A DNA stretch of 57,661 nucleotides from contig JALMLS010000499.1 in NCBI GenBank assembly GCA_038496445.1, positions 1 through 57,661 on the forward strand, given 5' to 3'. Below the pieces are notes generated by a model. It was not told the DNA's origin. It worked only from the letters and a program-made list of their open reading frames with translations, and did no database searches. How positions within the stretch are numbered: the stretch's first letter is position 1; every line of letters starts with the position of its first letter. Source of the stretch: Trichosphaerium sp. ATCC 40318. Lineage: Eukaryota > Discosea > Flabellinia > Trichosidae. This document shows, in pieces, positions 12,155 to 24,182 of the stretch. The position numbers and the translations under genes were made by a program.

Positions 12155-15100
12155 ATGACAGAATCACAGAGTGAAGAAAACTACAGTGTAAAAGATAAAA
12201 CCAATAATTTAGCTGATAATGGAGATAAAGCTTTGATTACCGCAGGTAATATTACTTCGCTTCAATATTGTACACCTCGTTAGCTCAGATTACTGTTTTA
12301 GCGCAGCAAGGAAACAACAAAATTGTATCAGCGTTAATCAATGCCAATACGAATATTGAGGCTGTTGATGAACATGGAAACACAGCTTTGATTTGTGCAG
12401 GTAACATAAATACAGCTTTTTTTTATGGTGTTCACGTTATTCTTTTAGCACGCAAAGGACATGACGAAATTGTATCAATGTTAATCCGTGCTGATGCCAA
12501 TATTGAGGCTGTTGATAAATTTGGAAAGAGAGCTTTGATGATTGCAGGTACTGCCATACGATCCGATACAAGCGTGTGATCTTACGTTAATACTCATTTC
12601 TATTAAGCATTAAGAGGATACAATAACATTGTATCAATACTAATCAATGCCAATGTCAATATTGACGCTGTTGATGAACAGGGAAATACAGCTTTGATTT
12701 ATGCAGGTAACATGAGATACAACATGTACAAATTCCTCAAATTATTGTTTTTAGCACAAGAACAACACAAAGAAATCGTATCAACGCTACTCAATGCCAA
12801 TGCAAAAACAGATGTTGTTGATGAAGATGGGAATACACCTTTGATGCATGCTGGTAGCGTCATATGATGAGATACCGTGTGTATACTCACATCACTATTT
12901 AGCAATAGAAGGACATGCCGAAATTGTATTGATGTTAATTAATGCTAATGCGAATGTTGATTTTGTTGACATAGATGGAAACACCGCTTTGAGTTTTGCA
13001 GGTAACATAACACGTGATGACTTCACAGCAACTCACAGTACTGTATAGTTCAAGAAGAAAGCAAAGAAATTGTATCGATGCTTATCAACGCCAATGCCAA
13101 TATTGATACAGTAAATGAATATGGAGACACAGTTTTGATTACTGCAGGTACCATCACGTGATGAGGTACATCCATATCAACTCAGGTTACTATTTAGCGC
13201 AAGAGGGAAACACTGAGATTGTGTCGATGCTAGTCAATGCCAATGCAAATGTCGATGCTGCTGATGAGTGTGGAACAACTGCTTTGATGTGGGCTGGTAC
13301 AATCACAAGTTCAGATATACGAAATAGCTTACACTAGTTTAGTTACAAAAGGGCACGAGGAGATTGTATCGCTGTTATTGAACACTAAAGCAAAAATTGA
13401 TGCTGTAGATGACGATGGGAAGACAGCTTTTATCTATGCGGGTAACATCATACAACGAGATACAAAAAACTAACGTAGCTCCAACTAGTTACAAAAGGAT
13501 ACAATGAGATTGTATCAATGTTAATCAAGGCCAATACAAATATTGAGGCTGCTGATAAACATGGAAAGACAGCTTTGATTCATGCAGGTAACATTCAAGA
13601 TGATTTATGTGTTGTCTTATTACTACTTAGTCCTACATGGCAACAATAAAATTGTGTTGATGCTACTGAAGGCAAATGCAAATATTGAGGCTGGTGATAA
13701 TGACGGAAAGACAGCTTTGATCCATTCAGGTAATTGCATACCGTTGATGACACGACTCATTCACACTACTATCTAGCAACAACAAAATACAATAAAATTA
13801 CATTGCTGCTAATCAACGCCAATGCAAATATTGACGCTGTTGACAAAAACGGAAACACAGCCTTGATTCACGCTGGTACATTGTGTATAGATATGATACA
13901 TGCGTAACTAACATTGTACTGCTAGCAAAAATTGGAGACTTTGACAATGTGTCAATCCTTATTGAAGCAAATGCTTCAATAAATACTGCTAATACAGCCA
14001 AAGAAACAGCTTTACATGTTGCAGGTTATACAAAGACTACATCAAGTACATAACTCATATTACTATCTAGCACAAGAAGGAAACAATGAAATTGTTACGC
14101 TGTTACTTAAAGCAAACAGTCTTGATTTAGGTACTGTTATGATATCACTTTGCACTTTATTGACAATGTTTAGGTATCGTACCAAGTGAAAAAAGGTGGC
14201 AAGACTTTCTTTTCATGTTATGTAATGAAGTGAGAACAAATTCACCTTCATCTGTTGAGGCATTTGTAACTTTCTTGAAACACTGTCCAAGTGGCAAGCA
14301 AACTCATTCACTGTGGAAATCTTGCTCGTCCAGTGAAAACCTTCAAGAATGGCTTTCACATTTGGTACCCTATATAATAGTTGAACATTACACTAATCAT
14401 ACTGTTCAGCCAACACGTTCTTATTTTAAGCTGGCAATGGAAAAAGGTATTTGTCAGTTAATTTGCACGTATGATCCAAAAAAAGTGATGCTTCCAGTAC
14501 GACATCCACATGGTTGTTAAAGCAGAAAACTAAATTGACTAGGACTTCTGGAAACAAGATGGGAAATTAATGCAAGGAATCTTGAGTGATCTACCTGATG
14601 ACATGTGGTGTACTACAAATCATAGTGATTTCTCAACAGAAGGTATCACAACAGGTAAGATGTCATTGTTGGTACTAATGACAAGTACTAAATCAAAATG
14701 CGAAGGATTGCAGAGCAAAAACGCATGGGATCTTAATCCACGATTGTATTTTGCAAACAATTGGGATAGATCTAACAGCACGTGCGTTCAATATCATATT
14801 TTGTTTATCATTTCTCTTACGTTTTGAAAGAGGTTTTGTTGCGAAAGCGACTCACTACAGAACACTGAATCTTCTTGATACAAACGATAAAGTCGCTGTT
14901 AGAGAATTCAACATCTTAAAGCAAGAGATGTCTAAAATGCATGGCTATGACCACTACGATATTGTTGAAGCAACTCTTGTATTCAATGAAATATTGACTA
15001 CTAACTTTGGTCTGTCCAATAACATACTAAGACACAGACATCAGTACGTTTATTCCACAGAGCATTTACCGCTTTGGTGAGTCTAAGTATGTACTTTTTA

Positions 15101-16386
15101 GAGAACTGCCAAAGTTGTTCAAAAAGCAGACTTGGAAAAGCGATGACAACAATAAGTACAAAGAGGGCGTATGCAAAAAATACAATACCATAGCGACGCG
15201 AAAAGATCCAAGTACACATACCAAAGGCGCTTCACAAGAAAAAAAGGCAAGTTCATCAACAAGGTGCACTAACAAACCTTGTTGTTTAGTTACCAGTGAT
15301 ATTGATGGTACATGGAACAAGTACAGAGGCAGCTTGCAGTATTGTAAAGGCTGGTTTTGGAACTGTCAGTGCCTTGGATGACGGCTACTATGGCCAAGGC
15401 ATATACTTTACTGTACGTTGACTACCCAATAATTATATATGCTAAATGCTATGGTTACAGAGGAGTATACAATATGCTGCTTCATATGATATTGGAGGAA
15501 CGAAAGAGAAAACACTTATTTTGAGCCTTGTCACTCCTGGCAATGTATATCCTGTACGTAAACAGCATTCTTTATTTGTACTGGTATACGAGATAACAAT
15601 GATTACAAGGTTGAAGATCAGCTCAGCTTAAGAGGGAAACCAATAAAACCAGGCTACCAAAGTCACTACGCATTGGTTGATCGCAAGGGTAAACTTCTTA
15701 AAGGTAACAAACTCTCCAGCGCAGTGTATGATGAGCTTGTTGTTGCCCAAGGTACAATAACACTATTTGATATTGTGAGCTATACTCATTGCTATGTTTT
15801 TTTTATAAGATGCCCAAGCTGTTGCTCGGTATATCATCAAAGTTACCAAAAAGATTAAAAACAAAAAAAGTAACAAAAAAAAGAAAACCAATCCTGAGTC
15901 AGATGATGATCTCTCTGATGATGACAGTTTTATTGCCAACCGGTATGCCATCACTATTCGTTTTCTTTTCTAACAACTTTGTGCTCTAGACAACTTTGGG
16001 CTTCCCACCAGGACTCAACCGACGAGCAACCATCAAGTACTGCGCTGGATCTCAAACTAGAACAACAAGAATCACAAGAATTACAAGACGACGTTGAAAA
16101 CCTTAAAAAGAGCAATGCAACTCATAAAGTTGTCAATCTCAAGCCAGAATCAAAAGAAGCGACCCAGGACGTTGAGACATTAAAAAAGAGTTATGAGAAC
16201 ATGATGGAACTAACTGAGAAGTTACAGCAAACAAATGCAAATCAGCAACAATCCATTGCCAACTTAACAGAAAGTGTCAACAACCTAAAGAAAGATAACG
16301 CTAGCTTAATAGAAAGTGTCACTAACCTACAGGAGCGCAACGCCATTCTACTAGCGAAAATAGCGGAATACGAAAGTACAAAATAG
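12155..16386 (+). CDS. Ankyrin-repeat PARP (tankyrase-like layout), gene A, intact
   Basis: The 24 exons join in frame to 1027 aa. Exon 1 is 12155-12245. Exons 2-13 are twelve exons of exactly 99 nt, each one ankyrin repeat in phase 1 (12302-12400, 12449-12547, 12608-12706, 12755-12853, 12903-13001, 13049-13147, 13198-13296, 13343-13441, 13489-13587, 13631-13729, 13777-13875, 13926-14024). Then come 14071-14130, 14174-14484, 14543-14654, 14706-14781, 14831-15043, 15102-15246, 15290-15412, 15461-15553, 15610-15751, 15810-15942 and 15990-16386. The PARP catalytic domain starts near residue 613. The triad is H740 (MVHGT), Y778 (after GQGIYFT) and E846 (YDELVV), so it can in principle elongate poly(ADP-ribose). 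An SD-rich acidic stretch and a coiled coil follow. The intron after 15246 appears to be GC-AG. The UBR-like module of genes B and C is absent. AATAAA is at 16397-16402. Confidence 0.88.
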
Positions 16387-17164
16387 TAAATCCTCAAATA
16401 AACAATCAGTTAGTCTACATATTGCACTTATTTTATACATCATACGCAGCTAATAGAATCTAGTATGATCAACTGGAGTATCTGTAGAGTACAAACGCTA
16501 GCCTATTGATGCGTGCTTATATGCACTTTGTGATGGTATACTTTTTGTGTTGTCAATGATAGTGAAATACAGAAAAAAAAAGTACATACAACAACAGCTC
16601 CAAATGGCGATACTCTAGCGCTCTAAGTTGTTGTACCAACCAGCGCTATGGGAACATAATGGAGTGGTTTTGGTTTTCGCTCGAAACTCGCACATACAAA
16701 ACACGTGCGTTTACCTCACGGTGAAAATACAGAAAAGTAGGAATTGTAACATTTATTGCAAACACAACCAAGTTCAATTCTGATTTCTTCCACAACAGAC
16801 TACATGTCAATGCGCATATTTTTTATTTTCAAATAAAGCGATACTGCCAAATGCATGAGATATACTTTTTATGTTGTTTATTCTTTTATCTTTGAATGTA
16901 AAAACGCTTTGTGATGCACTATCAAAAACATCTTCTATACTTTTACACAGGGCACATAGCGCTTGATCTGCAAAGCTCAGTGCTAGTTCTAATATCTCGA
17001 CTCCCAAAGACTGTTCATACTTATGTGCATGTCTATGACAAACTGGCTACTACAGACGATTTATAAAGGGCACGCTAAGCTGCTATGGCAGCACCTCTCA
17101 CCAGTGTGCTTAAGAAAGACATATAATTGAACTGGTACAACCCTCACTTAAAACGGCATTGGTT
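16387..17164. other. Intergenic with partial R repeat
   Basis: After the poly(A) signal of gene A at 16397-16402 there is no supported gene. A degenerate piece of repeat R is annotated separately at 16715-16845. Confidence 0.45.
16715..16845 (-). repeat. Repeat R, partial degenerate copy
   Basis: This shares several short blocks, in the same order, with 29480-29600. They include the strings around CACGTGCGTTT, GAAAATACAGAAAA and TTCCACAACAGA. R also occurs at 19150-19570 and 40860-41245 on the plus strand. It is shorter and more diverged than the other three copies. Confidence 0.55.
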
Positions 17165-17862
17165 TCCCAATACTTGCACCTGACCGCACAGATTTACACT
17201 TTTCACAGATGCATCAGATGTTGGCAGAGCACCACAGTCTTAACTGTTACTGAACATTAAAAAACCGACTGTACCAATTGGCTAGAGGGATAAAACTTGA
17301 AGAACTGGATTTTGAAGTACAATATCGACCAAGACGCTGATGCACTATCAAGACCACCATGTAACAATATTTTAGACATTTAAAATGGTGTTCTTTTATC
17401 ACATGCGTGGACACAATCAACGCATAAATTACGTACAAACAAGCGGTAGTTCCAAGAACCTACAACACTTAGTTTTACACATGTGCTGCTATGATAAACT
17501 TAGTGGACACTTAGGCTTTGACGACGTTTTACAAACTCAGAATTAGATAATTATTGACAAGGCTATTACGCTGACAGTAAAAATTGGATAGGAATGTCCT
17601 AAATGCCAAGCCAAGAAAACACCTACGATTGTACGAATGAGATTTGATGAAGAAAGTGCTCCATTCAAAATAGTAGCAGTAGACTTGGCTGGAACTTATG
17701 TTCCAACCACGGGCATTGTAACAGTATATCATTTTATTCTCAGATTACTTACACTTGGGGTTGAAGCGTTTCCCTTAGAAAGTGCTAGTACTGAAGTAAT
17801 TGCTAAACTCTTTATTAAAGTAATAGTGCCAGACACAGATGTCCAAAGAAGTTACTATCATT
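17165..17862 (+). mobile_element. Ty3/gypsy LTR-retrotransposon relic (RNase H to integrase)
   Basis: Fragments appear in the usual pol order but in broken frames. An RNase H-like FTDASDVG lies near 17200, ELDFEVQYRP and ADALSRP near 17300-17355, an integrase zinc-binding GHLGFD near 17500, and an integrase core start (VAVDLAG, then EAFPLE) at 17660-17830. Stops and gaps separate the pieces and no LTRs are recognised, so the element is dead and truncated at both ends. Confidence 0.7.
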
Positions 17863-19149
17863 AACATGGGTAGCAGTCATCATCTTCAGTGACATAATTT
17901 GTTACCTTATATATAGGAGCGTTGATAGAAACGCTCACATTGAAATGACAGTATCTTGTAGCACGAAACCAAAAAAATAACAAGTATGGTTTTGCGTGTC
18001 GCTAGCGCTATGTAACACTGCAAAAGATAATCACAGCGAAAGGCTGAGGTTTGTTAGAGGCGTAAACTTGCTGTTGCTGCCTAGTTTTTTTCTTTTCGAA
18101 CCGCTGTGCGTCTAAGTGTAACTACATAGTGAAGGTAGCCAAGATTTCAGTACAATGTTAATTGTGAAGGCTAGCAAGTGATTTGACGAGACTCTAACTT
18201 TATGTCGCTCAGAAATCATCAGAAAAGCGTACATTGATAGAGCGAAACAATTGCGAAACGGTTTTTCAAAATACAGTTGTGAAAATAAAGAAAAACCCTT
18301 TGGATGGCAATACCTATTTTCTTTGTAGTTTGCAGTTATGTACAACGCTTTTTTTCGCGGACTATTTTTCAACCCGACACGCAACACATTGTCTGTGTTG
18401 TCATTATCATAACGAGGACAGGTAACAACGAAATGTGTTGAGCAGTTTTTACACCAGGCAGAACGTGGTAACCATTTGTTTTTTTTGTTTGATCACGTGT
18501 CGAGATATATTTTTTATCTTCCAGTGGTTTCGTTTGTTCACTTTAGATTGTCAGAGTAGGCTATGGCTATTAAAATTACAGTGTTTTTGAGCTAAACACA
18601 ACCAACAACACTGCGGGGCATGAAAACGGCACAAAGAACTCTTTACGCGCCACAATGCGCTATCTACTCTCCAAAGAACATGTAATACAACCGTTTTTTC
18701 TGCTATTTGTGTATCTACGACGTAGAAGATTAACAGAGTGCCAACAAGGCGTTATATCGAAAAAATTATAGTCTGCGGTTGTTATTTATCATAAAGAATG
18801 CTTTTCCTACATCTCATAGACGTCACAGCTTCGTCCAATTTTTTTTGAGGGTTTGTGTAATTGATCAAGCTAACATTCAGTCTTTTAATTGCCCTACCAC
18901 GGCGGATACCCGATATATTGCGTTACTAGTATTGAGCACTAACAACCACTACACATCAGTATTTTTGCAACAACAAATTTTTTTTTGACATGACATGCGC
19001 CTGTGATCCCTAACCCATTTGTTGTCTAAACCTTAACGAAGTAGTAAGCAATCCGTGTCATTCAGGTTTGAATAGTTGTGATCTAGTTTATAAGCGCTAC
19101 AGCTTCGCTTTGGTTGCTTGCTACGTTCAATATGAGGCTCCTTAATAAG
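17863..19149. other. Intergenic, nothing recognised
   Basis: The stretch is AT-rich with only short ORFs that lack family resemblance. I see no repeats or RNA genes. It separates the gypsy relic from the R repeat and PARP relic. Confidence 0.4.
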
Positions 19150-19570
19150 GTAACATTATGTTTAGAAGTCAAAAATTTGTTCATCTTCTATTTTTTTTTT
19201 GGAACAAAACGTTTTCTCGTTCAATGAAAATCTGGAAAATCTTGAGCGTTTTATACGCACATATACATGTCGCATTAGTGTGCAAAGAATCAGGTCAAAA
19301 AATGATTTTTCAAACCAGATATTGTGACTTCTTTATGGTTTTTTTGAGCCAAAAACGAGGAATGTTTAGTCAATTTAAAAATACAAAACGTGTGTATTGA
19401 CATGTAGATCTGTTGTGGAAAAAATCAGAACTGAACTTGAATGTGTTTGCCATAAATGGTACCTTTCTTATTTTTTTCTGTATTTTCGCTGTGAAAATTG
19501 TTGTGTCATTGGCAGGATGTTATGGATTTATTTGAGCACATTGACCATTCAAAGATACCAACGGTAATAA
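19150..19570 (+). repeat. Repeat R, copy next to PARP relic D
   Basis: About 400 bp are shared with 40860-41245 (+) and, inverted, with 29400-29800. The copies keep the same order of blocks, from a Lys-rich start near 19158 to the conserved end ATACCAACGGTAAT near 19555. A stretch near 19490-19560 could encode a short Cys/His cluster followed by DVMDLFEH in all three full copies, so R may derive from a coding exon. Whether it is still coding is unclear. Confidence 0.65.
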
Positions 19571-19580
19571 TAGTATTTAT

Positions 19581-20354
19581 ATGCTGATATCTCAACCTTT
19601 TAGTCATTATGGTGGCCGTTGCAGGTCCATCGCTGCAGTAATTTATGCACTTAGAATATGTTCCTTTGAACTTTGTTCATGTTTGCATAGCTCTTCTCCA
19701 GTTTATCAACCTTATTATTTGCTTCTTGTAACTCTAGTTCAAAACCATGTTACATTAAGACTCTTGTCTAGTCACCAGGGATATTTATTGTCCATGAAAT
19801 CAGCTTACAGTAATGTAAGGCTGGTTTTTGGAATTGTCAGTTTGTTGGATGCTGGTTACCTTTTGGCCAGGGATGTACTTTGCAGTACACTACAAAAAGT
19901 ACAATGTGTGCTCTCATACCTACTTCTTACACTTAGAAAAGTATAAACCATGATTGTTCATGATATTTAGGAAAGAATGAAAAACAGTCATCTTGAGTCT
20001 TGTCACTCCTGGCAATACCATAGGTTTGGTTATTAATGGCTATGTAAGTGGTCCCAACAACTCACCTAATAGACATTGAACAGGAGTTTACAATAATGGT
20101 AGTGCACACTTGTAAAAAAATCTGCAGTAAAGTACACAAACAAGTCTTTACTTTAGCTACTAATTATGAAAGGCACACCCACCAGTAAGTTAAGAGGACA
20201 ACCAATAAAACCAGGCTACCAAGTTCGTTATAAACTGATAGCTAGGGGAAGACCTCTCGAAGACATATGGTTGGTAAGCAATGTCAAAAAACCAATCAAA
20301 GACAAAGTAGCTTCACAATTTTTTGTAGAAATACTTGAAAAAGTCAACAATTAA
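19581..20354 (+). pseudogene. Chimeric ankyrin-PARP relic D
   Basis: On the plus strand, 19790-19880 resembles the PARP piece that reads KAGFG...SLDAGYYGQG in genes A-C. The block around 19990-20020 matches the LSLVTPGN exon. The block 20166-20300 matches the GKPIKPGYQ exon. On the minus strand, 19740-19650 resembles the coiled-coil tail (KLEKSYANM, compare LKKSYENM in gene A). Parts of one gene therefore sit in opposite orientations. The HGT and YDELVV catalytic exons are missing. A near-identical inverted copy lies at 28740-29392. Confidence 0.7.
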
Positions 20355-20907
20355 TGGCTGCACTGAGATGTAGGCTCCGGACCTGTAACCCCTCTAGCTG
20401 ATACTGTACAAGAGTACTTAAACCATCAGTACGAAGAAGGCATCACAACAAGTAGTAAGGGAGAATGTAGGACGCCATTGACATGCCGTCTGACACGGCA
20501 CATCCCGTCACACCTCGAGATAGTAAAAAGCATTGGCACTGTTCAGTATGTACTTCACCATGCAATTTTTATTGGCTACCTTGATTCTGTCTTTGTGTCA
20601 ATAAAGGTATCTTTCACCTCCTATACTATTCTTTATGTATAAGAGTGAACTACTTATGTACATATTATAACTGGAACTATACCAGACGCCATTCAGGAAT
20701 TTGTAATAAATTGCAAAAAAAAGATTGCAAAAGTTTCTCTAAAAGTAATAGTTTGGTGTCAGTGGTAGATGTTACAGCTATACTCCATGTCCCTTATTCA
20801 AATAAATAGAATAGCTTATCTATGCTGTTAAAAGAATTAGCGCTATTTCTTGATCTCATTTTAGAGACAAAAATAAGTAGACTCAAAACTCAAAGTTTAT
20901 TCCAGAA
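20355..20907. other. Intergenic between PARP relic D and F-box/PH gene
   Basis: No gene is supported. A weak ankyrin-like string (HLEIVKSI) is readable near 20505-20535 on the plus strand, but without a full repeat. Confidence 0.35.
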
Positions 20908-21599
20908 CTAGTTAGTGGCTTGATGATAAAGTTCTTTTGCCTTTGTAATATGTTCCATCCAATCAGTCCTCTAAAAGATTCTCAGACTTTAGGCTAAGGA
21001 AAAAAAAGCCACACATCAAGTATCACGTGCCTCTTTATCGTTTTCACAACATAAGAACTTTGTCATCTCTGATGAATCTGCGCGTTTCTCTGTAATAGAC
21101 CAATACTTACGATTTCTTCTTGTATCCAAAGTATCATCAGTTTGAACACTTATGATATTAGATAATAACACTCTTCCCTTTGCCATACTTTGTGTGGAAC
21201 TCTTGTAATTGACAGTAAAGTTAGTATTTTGACGCTGTAAGTCTACTGTGACACCTTATAATACGTGAACGTCTCTAATCCCAACACAAAATAACGTTTC
21301 ATCCAGGTTCTGGGACGTTTATGCCTACCATAAATCCCTCCGCCTTTTATAATGTATCCTTGCTTACAAGCTAGATTGCGCTGAAATTAGAGTTAACAAG
21401 TGATATTACAGTGCTTGAGGAATGAAACCTCTAAACAGCACACTCGTACCCTATACAACAAGCTTTTACTTGTTACAACGCAATATAAGTTATTTAAAGC
21501 TCTTGCGACACTCAATAGCTCAAACGTTTCAATATGCTCTACAATAATATATACAAGCTCTGGTGGTAAGATGACAGTTGTACAGTCATCATTAGACAT
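20908..21599 (-). CDS. Small F-box plus PH-domain protein
   Basis: Exon 1 (21599-21450) encodes an N-terminal F-box (about residues 10-48, LPPELVYIIVEHI then LLSVARALNNLY). It is followed after a phase-0 GTACGAG donor by exon 2 starting at 21380. Exon 2 begins a PH domain (KQGYIIKGGG, RTWMKRYFVLG, ending TYYK). The next intron carries a perfect TACTAAC branch box. Exon 3 continues the PH strands (KGRVLLSNII, KFLCCENDKE). A last exon gives the PH C-terminal helix with its Trp (DWMEHITKAKEL) and a TAG at 20910-20908. The total is about 170 aa. The final intron seems to use a GC donor. F-box proteins act as SCF ubiquitin-ligase adaptors, and the PH domain would add lipid or protein binding. An alternative upstream ATG lies at 21638. 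Confidence 0.55.
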
Positions 21600-21639
21600 G
21601 TTGCAATACAAAAATAGCGTAAACAAACGCCTTAACAAA

Positions 21640-22310
21640 GAAACACGTAGTCTCTATTTTAGTTCCCAGCAACACCGCTTGTGTATGCAGGCTATCCCAC
21701 GTGCGTTACCTGTACGGCATTTTGCTGCTTCTGGTTGTAAAGAAATCACGTGCTTGGTACTAAACGGATTGAGAGTCGCGAAAGTTCATCAATTCGTTCA
21801 ACAAAAGGTTAAAGAAATTGCGTTATTATGCAACTTAGCTGATTCCTTGACTACTAATTATGGAAGCAGTTTCAGGTGTGTATACAGTAGATTTAAGCGG
21901 CTGTAAGTGCATCACAGACAAAAGTCTCAAAGCACACATGCTAAATCTACGAAATTGTTGGATTATAGTAGATGAAGGCCTTGAAGAACTAAAGGGTGTT
22001 CACACTATTGATGTATCGTCCAATCGGCGTATAACTGACAAGGGATTAAAGCACTGGTAGGAGTCCATACGATTTGTTTAAGAGGCTGTAAAATATCAGT
22101 GATGAAGGTATCAAAGCACTCAAAGGCGTTCATGCCATTGGAATTGCTGAAACTTCAATAACAACAGAAGCCATTGGAGCACTACAACCTGAACTCTGTT
22201 GTGTGAGTGCTTTGATGATTGAATGCCTAGAAAGTGTAACAGCATTAAGTAATTCAATTGTGAGTATTAACTTAAATACATACCTTCAGTTGCGAAAACA
22301 GAGATAACAA
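21640..22310 (+). pseudogene. Decayed LRR gene (cysteine-containing LRR type)
   Basis: Leucine-rich repeats of the AMN1/FBXL type are visible from 21860 onward: GVYTVDLSGCKCITDKSL, then GVHTIDVSSNRRITDKGL, then GVHTICLRGCK, then GVHAIGIAETSI. The reading frame changes at about 22050 and again at about 22100, with a stop just after the second full repeat. The 5' part (21640-21860) is open but not recognisable. The gene starts head-to-head with the F-box/PH gene, so it may be the separated LRR part of an F-box/LRR gene. Confidence 0.6.
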
Positions 22311-22369
22311 CCAAGATACACACGAAGTAGATGAACCGATAGAATAGACCAGAACAGCTATATATATCC

Positions 22370-22567
22370 CCCCCTTTTTTTTTAAATCTGTATTGTATTC
22401 TTTTCTTTGTCAAAACTTTCATCACTCAATCTCGATTGGATGATGAGGCCACTCCCTTGAATACTGGCCAGGTCGATGCGCTCCTAACTTTAAAACAGCT
22501 ACCCAAAATTATGGGTCTTAAATGTAGCCGTAGACTTAATAAACAAAACATTCATTCATTCATTCAG
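22370..22567 (+). mobile_element. Possible non-LTR retrotransposon 3' end with (CATT)n tail
   Basis: A stretch rich in stops ends in AATAAACAAAA followed by four to five CATT units at about 22549-22566. Short tandem tails of this kind mark the 3' ends of CR1/L2-like LINEs or their SINEs. No coding part is attached, so it is only a fragment if real. Confidence 0.35.
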
Positions 22568-22930
22568 TTGCGAATATATATGTTTACTCTTTAGTCACGA
22601 AGACAAATGGAGCCAGCGAATACACACTGTTGTAGCAAATGTAGTGTAAGGAAGTGTAGCGTACAGATACGCCAAAAGGCGGTCAATACAACTTCCCTAC
22701 AGTAGTTCTAAAACGTATTCAAGAGGTAACGTAGCAAAGTTAAGCAGTACTATTGAGTTGGTGCTGGAAACGCGTTGTTGTTGTATAATTGCATAAAGGA
22801 ACGTACAAAGGTTTGACGTGACGTTTTTAAATTAAAGAAAAAAGTGCGATAACCAACACAGAGAGGCGACATGTGAAGAATCACGTGAATATTCAAGAAT
22901 AAGTATTGACAAACTTATACATTTATTGTC
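22568..22930. other. 5' flank of DUF4185-like gene
   Basis: No gene is recognised. The segment probably includes the promoter of the downstream secreted-protein gene. Confidence 0.4.
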
Positions 22931-24182
22931 ATGTCCTTACTCTTTATCCTCATCTCGTTACCTGTTATTGTACTTGGAGGGCCTTGTTGTACCGGCACTA
23001 GCTATTCAGGCCCATCTATATCAAGCTACAACTTTTCATTGTCGTCTCTTTCCGATGAAAGCAGTTTAAAGTATGGTCCTGTTTGGTTTATTGAAGATTG
23101 GTTTACGAAGTCTATCTCTGTTTCGACGAACTTTCTGAACCTCACGAAACCTCTATCGCACGTTCGGTCCATGTGGAACGTTAACGGACAAGATGGAGGA
23201 TATTGTTTTACGTTTAACGGCGGTACCGACTCTTTATGGCTCTTTGGAGACACTGTGACTGGTGGAGGTTGTGGCTGGCTTCACAATACTGCTTTAAGAG
23301 TTTCCAAAGCCTCTCCAAACGCCGAGGTCGTATCAGCGCAATACATGTCTTCAACAGACCACCACACAGCGTGCATTGTACCTGATGATGGAAAAACTGC
23401 ATTTTGGCCTTTAGGCACGTGCGAATTCAAAATTATGTTTTTGGCTTGTGACATTTGTTGGTAGGTGGTTTTGAAGCCAATAACGCTTTGTATGTCTTCT
23501 ACGAGAGCACAGGCGACAACCCTACTGTAGGCGTAGCTAGAGCAGTTATTGGTGATAACTTAGTGTTCGAAACAATTGTAGAACCTTCAACAGATGGTGT
23601 TCCTCCTGTGTATTCTGCTGTGTCGAATATGAAAGATCCAACCGATCCGTATCTTTACGTTTACTATATGGGTCCACCTCAAGGCACAGATAAGGAAAGA
23701 CGCGTTAAACTAGCGAAAGTTCTACCTAGTGACATTCATATTGCATCAGGGTATACATATTGGAATGGGGTACGAAAGAGAAGACAACCGATTACCACAT
23801 GTCTAATGTTTTTCCCAAACAGAAAAACTTTGTTGTTGATAAGACAGCTGCTGCCGATATCTCCGTGTACTTCCTGATGAACCAGCAAATAAGTGTTGTA
23901 TACAATGATTTCATAAAGTCGTACGTTTTGTTGACAACTGTGTTTGGAGACCAAGCGAAGCTACAGATTGCTGATAATCCATGGGGACCGTTCACAGAAG
24001 CAAAAGTAATCTTCAATCAACCAACAGAATTTAAACCGCATTCCATGTACGCTGGCTACTGGCTTCCAATTCTCGCTCAAAACGGCGGTAAAACAATGCC
24101 ATTTTTATTCTCTAATGGCGTTGGTGGATTTGATGCATCTCCATGGCTTGTAGAAGTAGAATTCGAATGGAATTGGAAGTAA
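22931..24182 (+). CDS. Secreted DUF4185-like beta-propeller protein, one apparent frameshift
   Basis: Exon 1 (22931-23414) starts with a clear signal peptide (SLLFILISLPVIVLG) and contains SLWLFGDT, a hallmark of DUF4185/five-bladed propeller glycosidase-like proteins. Exon 2 (23465-24182) contains LYVFYEST, YLYVYYMG, IASGYTYWNG, and later VYNDFIKSYVLLTTVFGD and NPWGPFTEAKVIF, in the order expected for this fold. Joining the exons requires a GC donor (TTAG then GCACGTG). A one-base loss in the G run at 23767-23770 breaks the frame between YWNG and TKEKTTDYHM. The frame is otherwise open to the stop, so a sequencing error is possible. AATAAA lies at 24193-24198. The substrate is unknown. Confidence 0.6.

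Noticed and set aside
12302-14024. Regular repeat-spacer periodicity resembling a CRISPR array
   Set aside because: The repeated units are 99-nt coding exons encoding ankyrin repeats, separated by short introns with splice signals. Units are diverged at DNA level, unlike CRISPR repeats.
19581-19946. A 121-aa ORF conserved at 29392-29027 as a functional small protein
   Set aside because: Conservation reflects the recent inverted duplication. Its sequence is made of out-of-context PARP fragments with an antisense coiled-coil piece.
21280-21330. Ultra-short introns of about 20 nt in the F-box/PH gene
   Set aside because: A longer intron with a perfect TACTAAC branch site gives the same frame and a better PH alignment.
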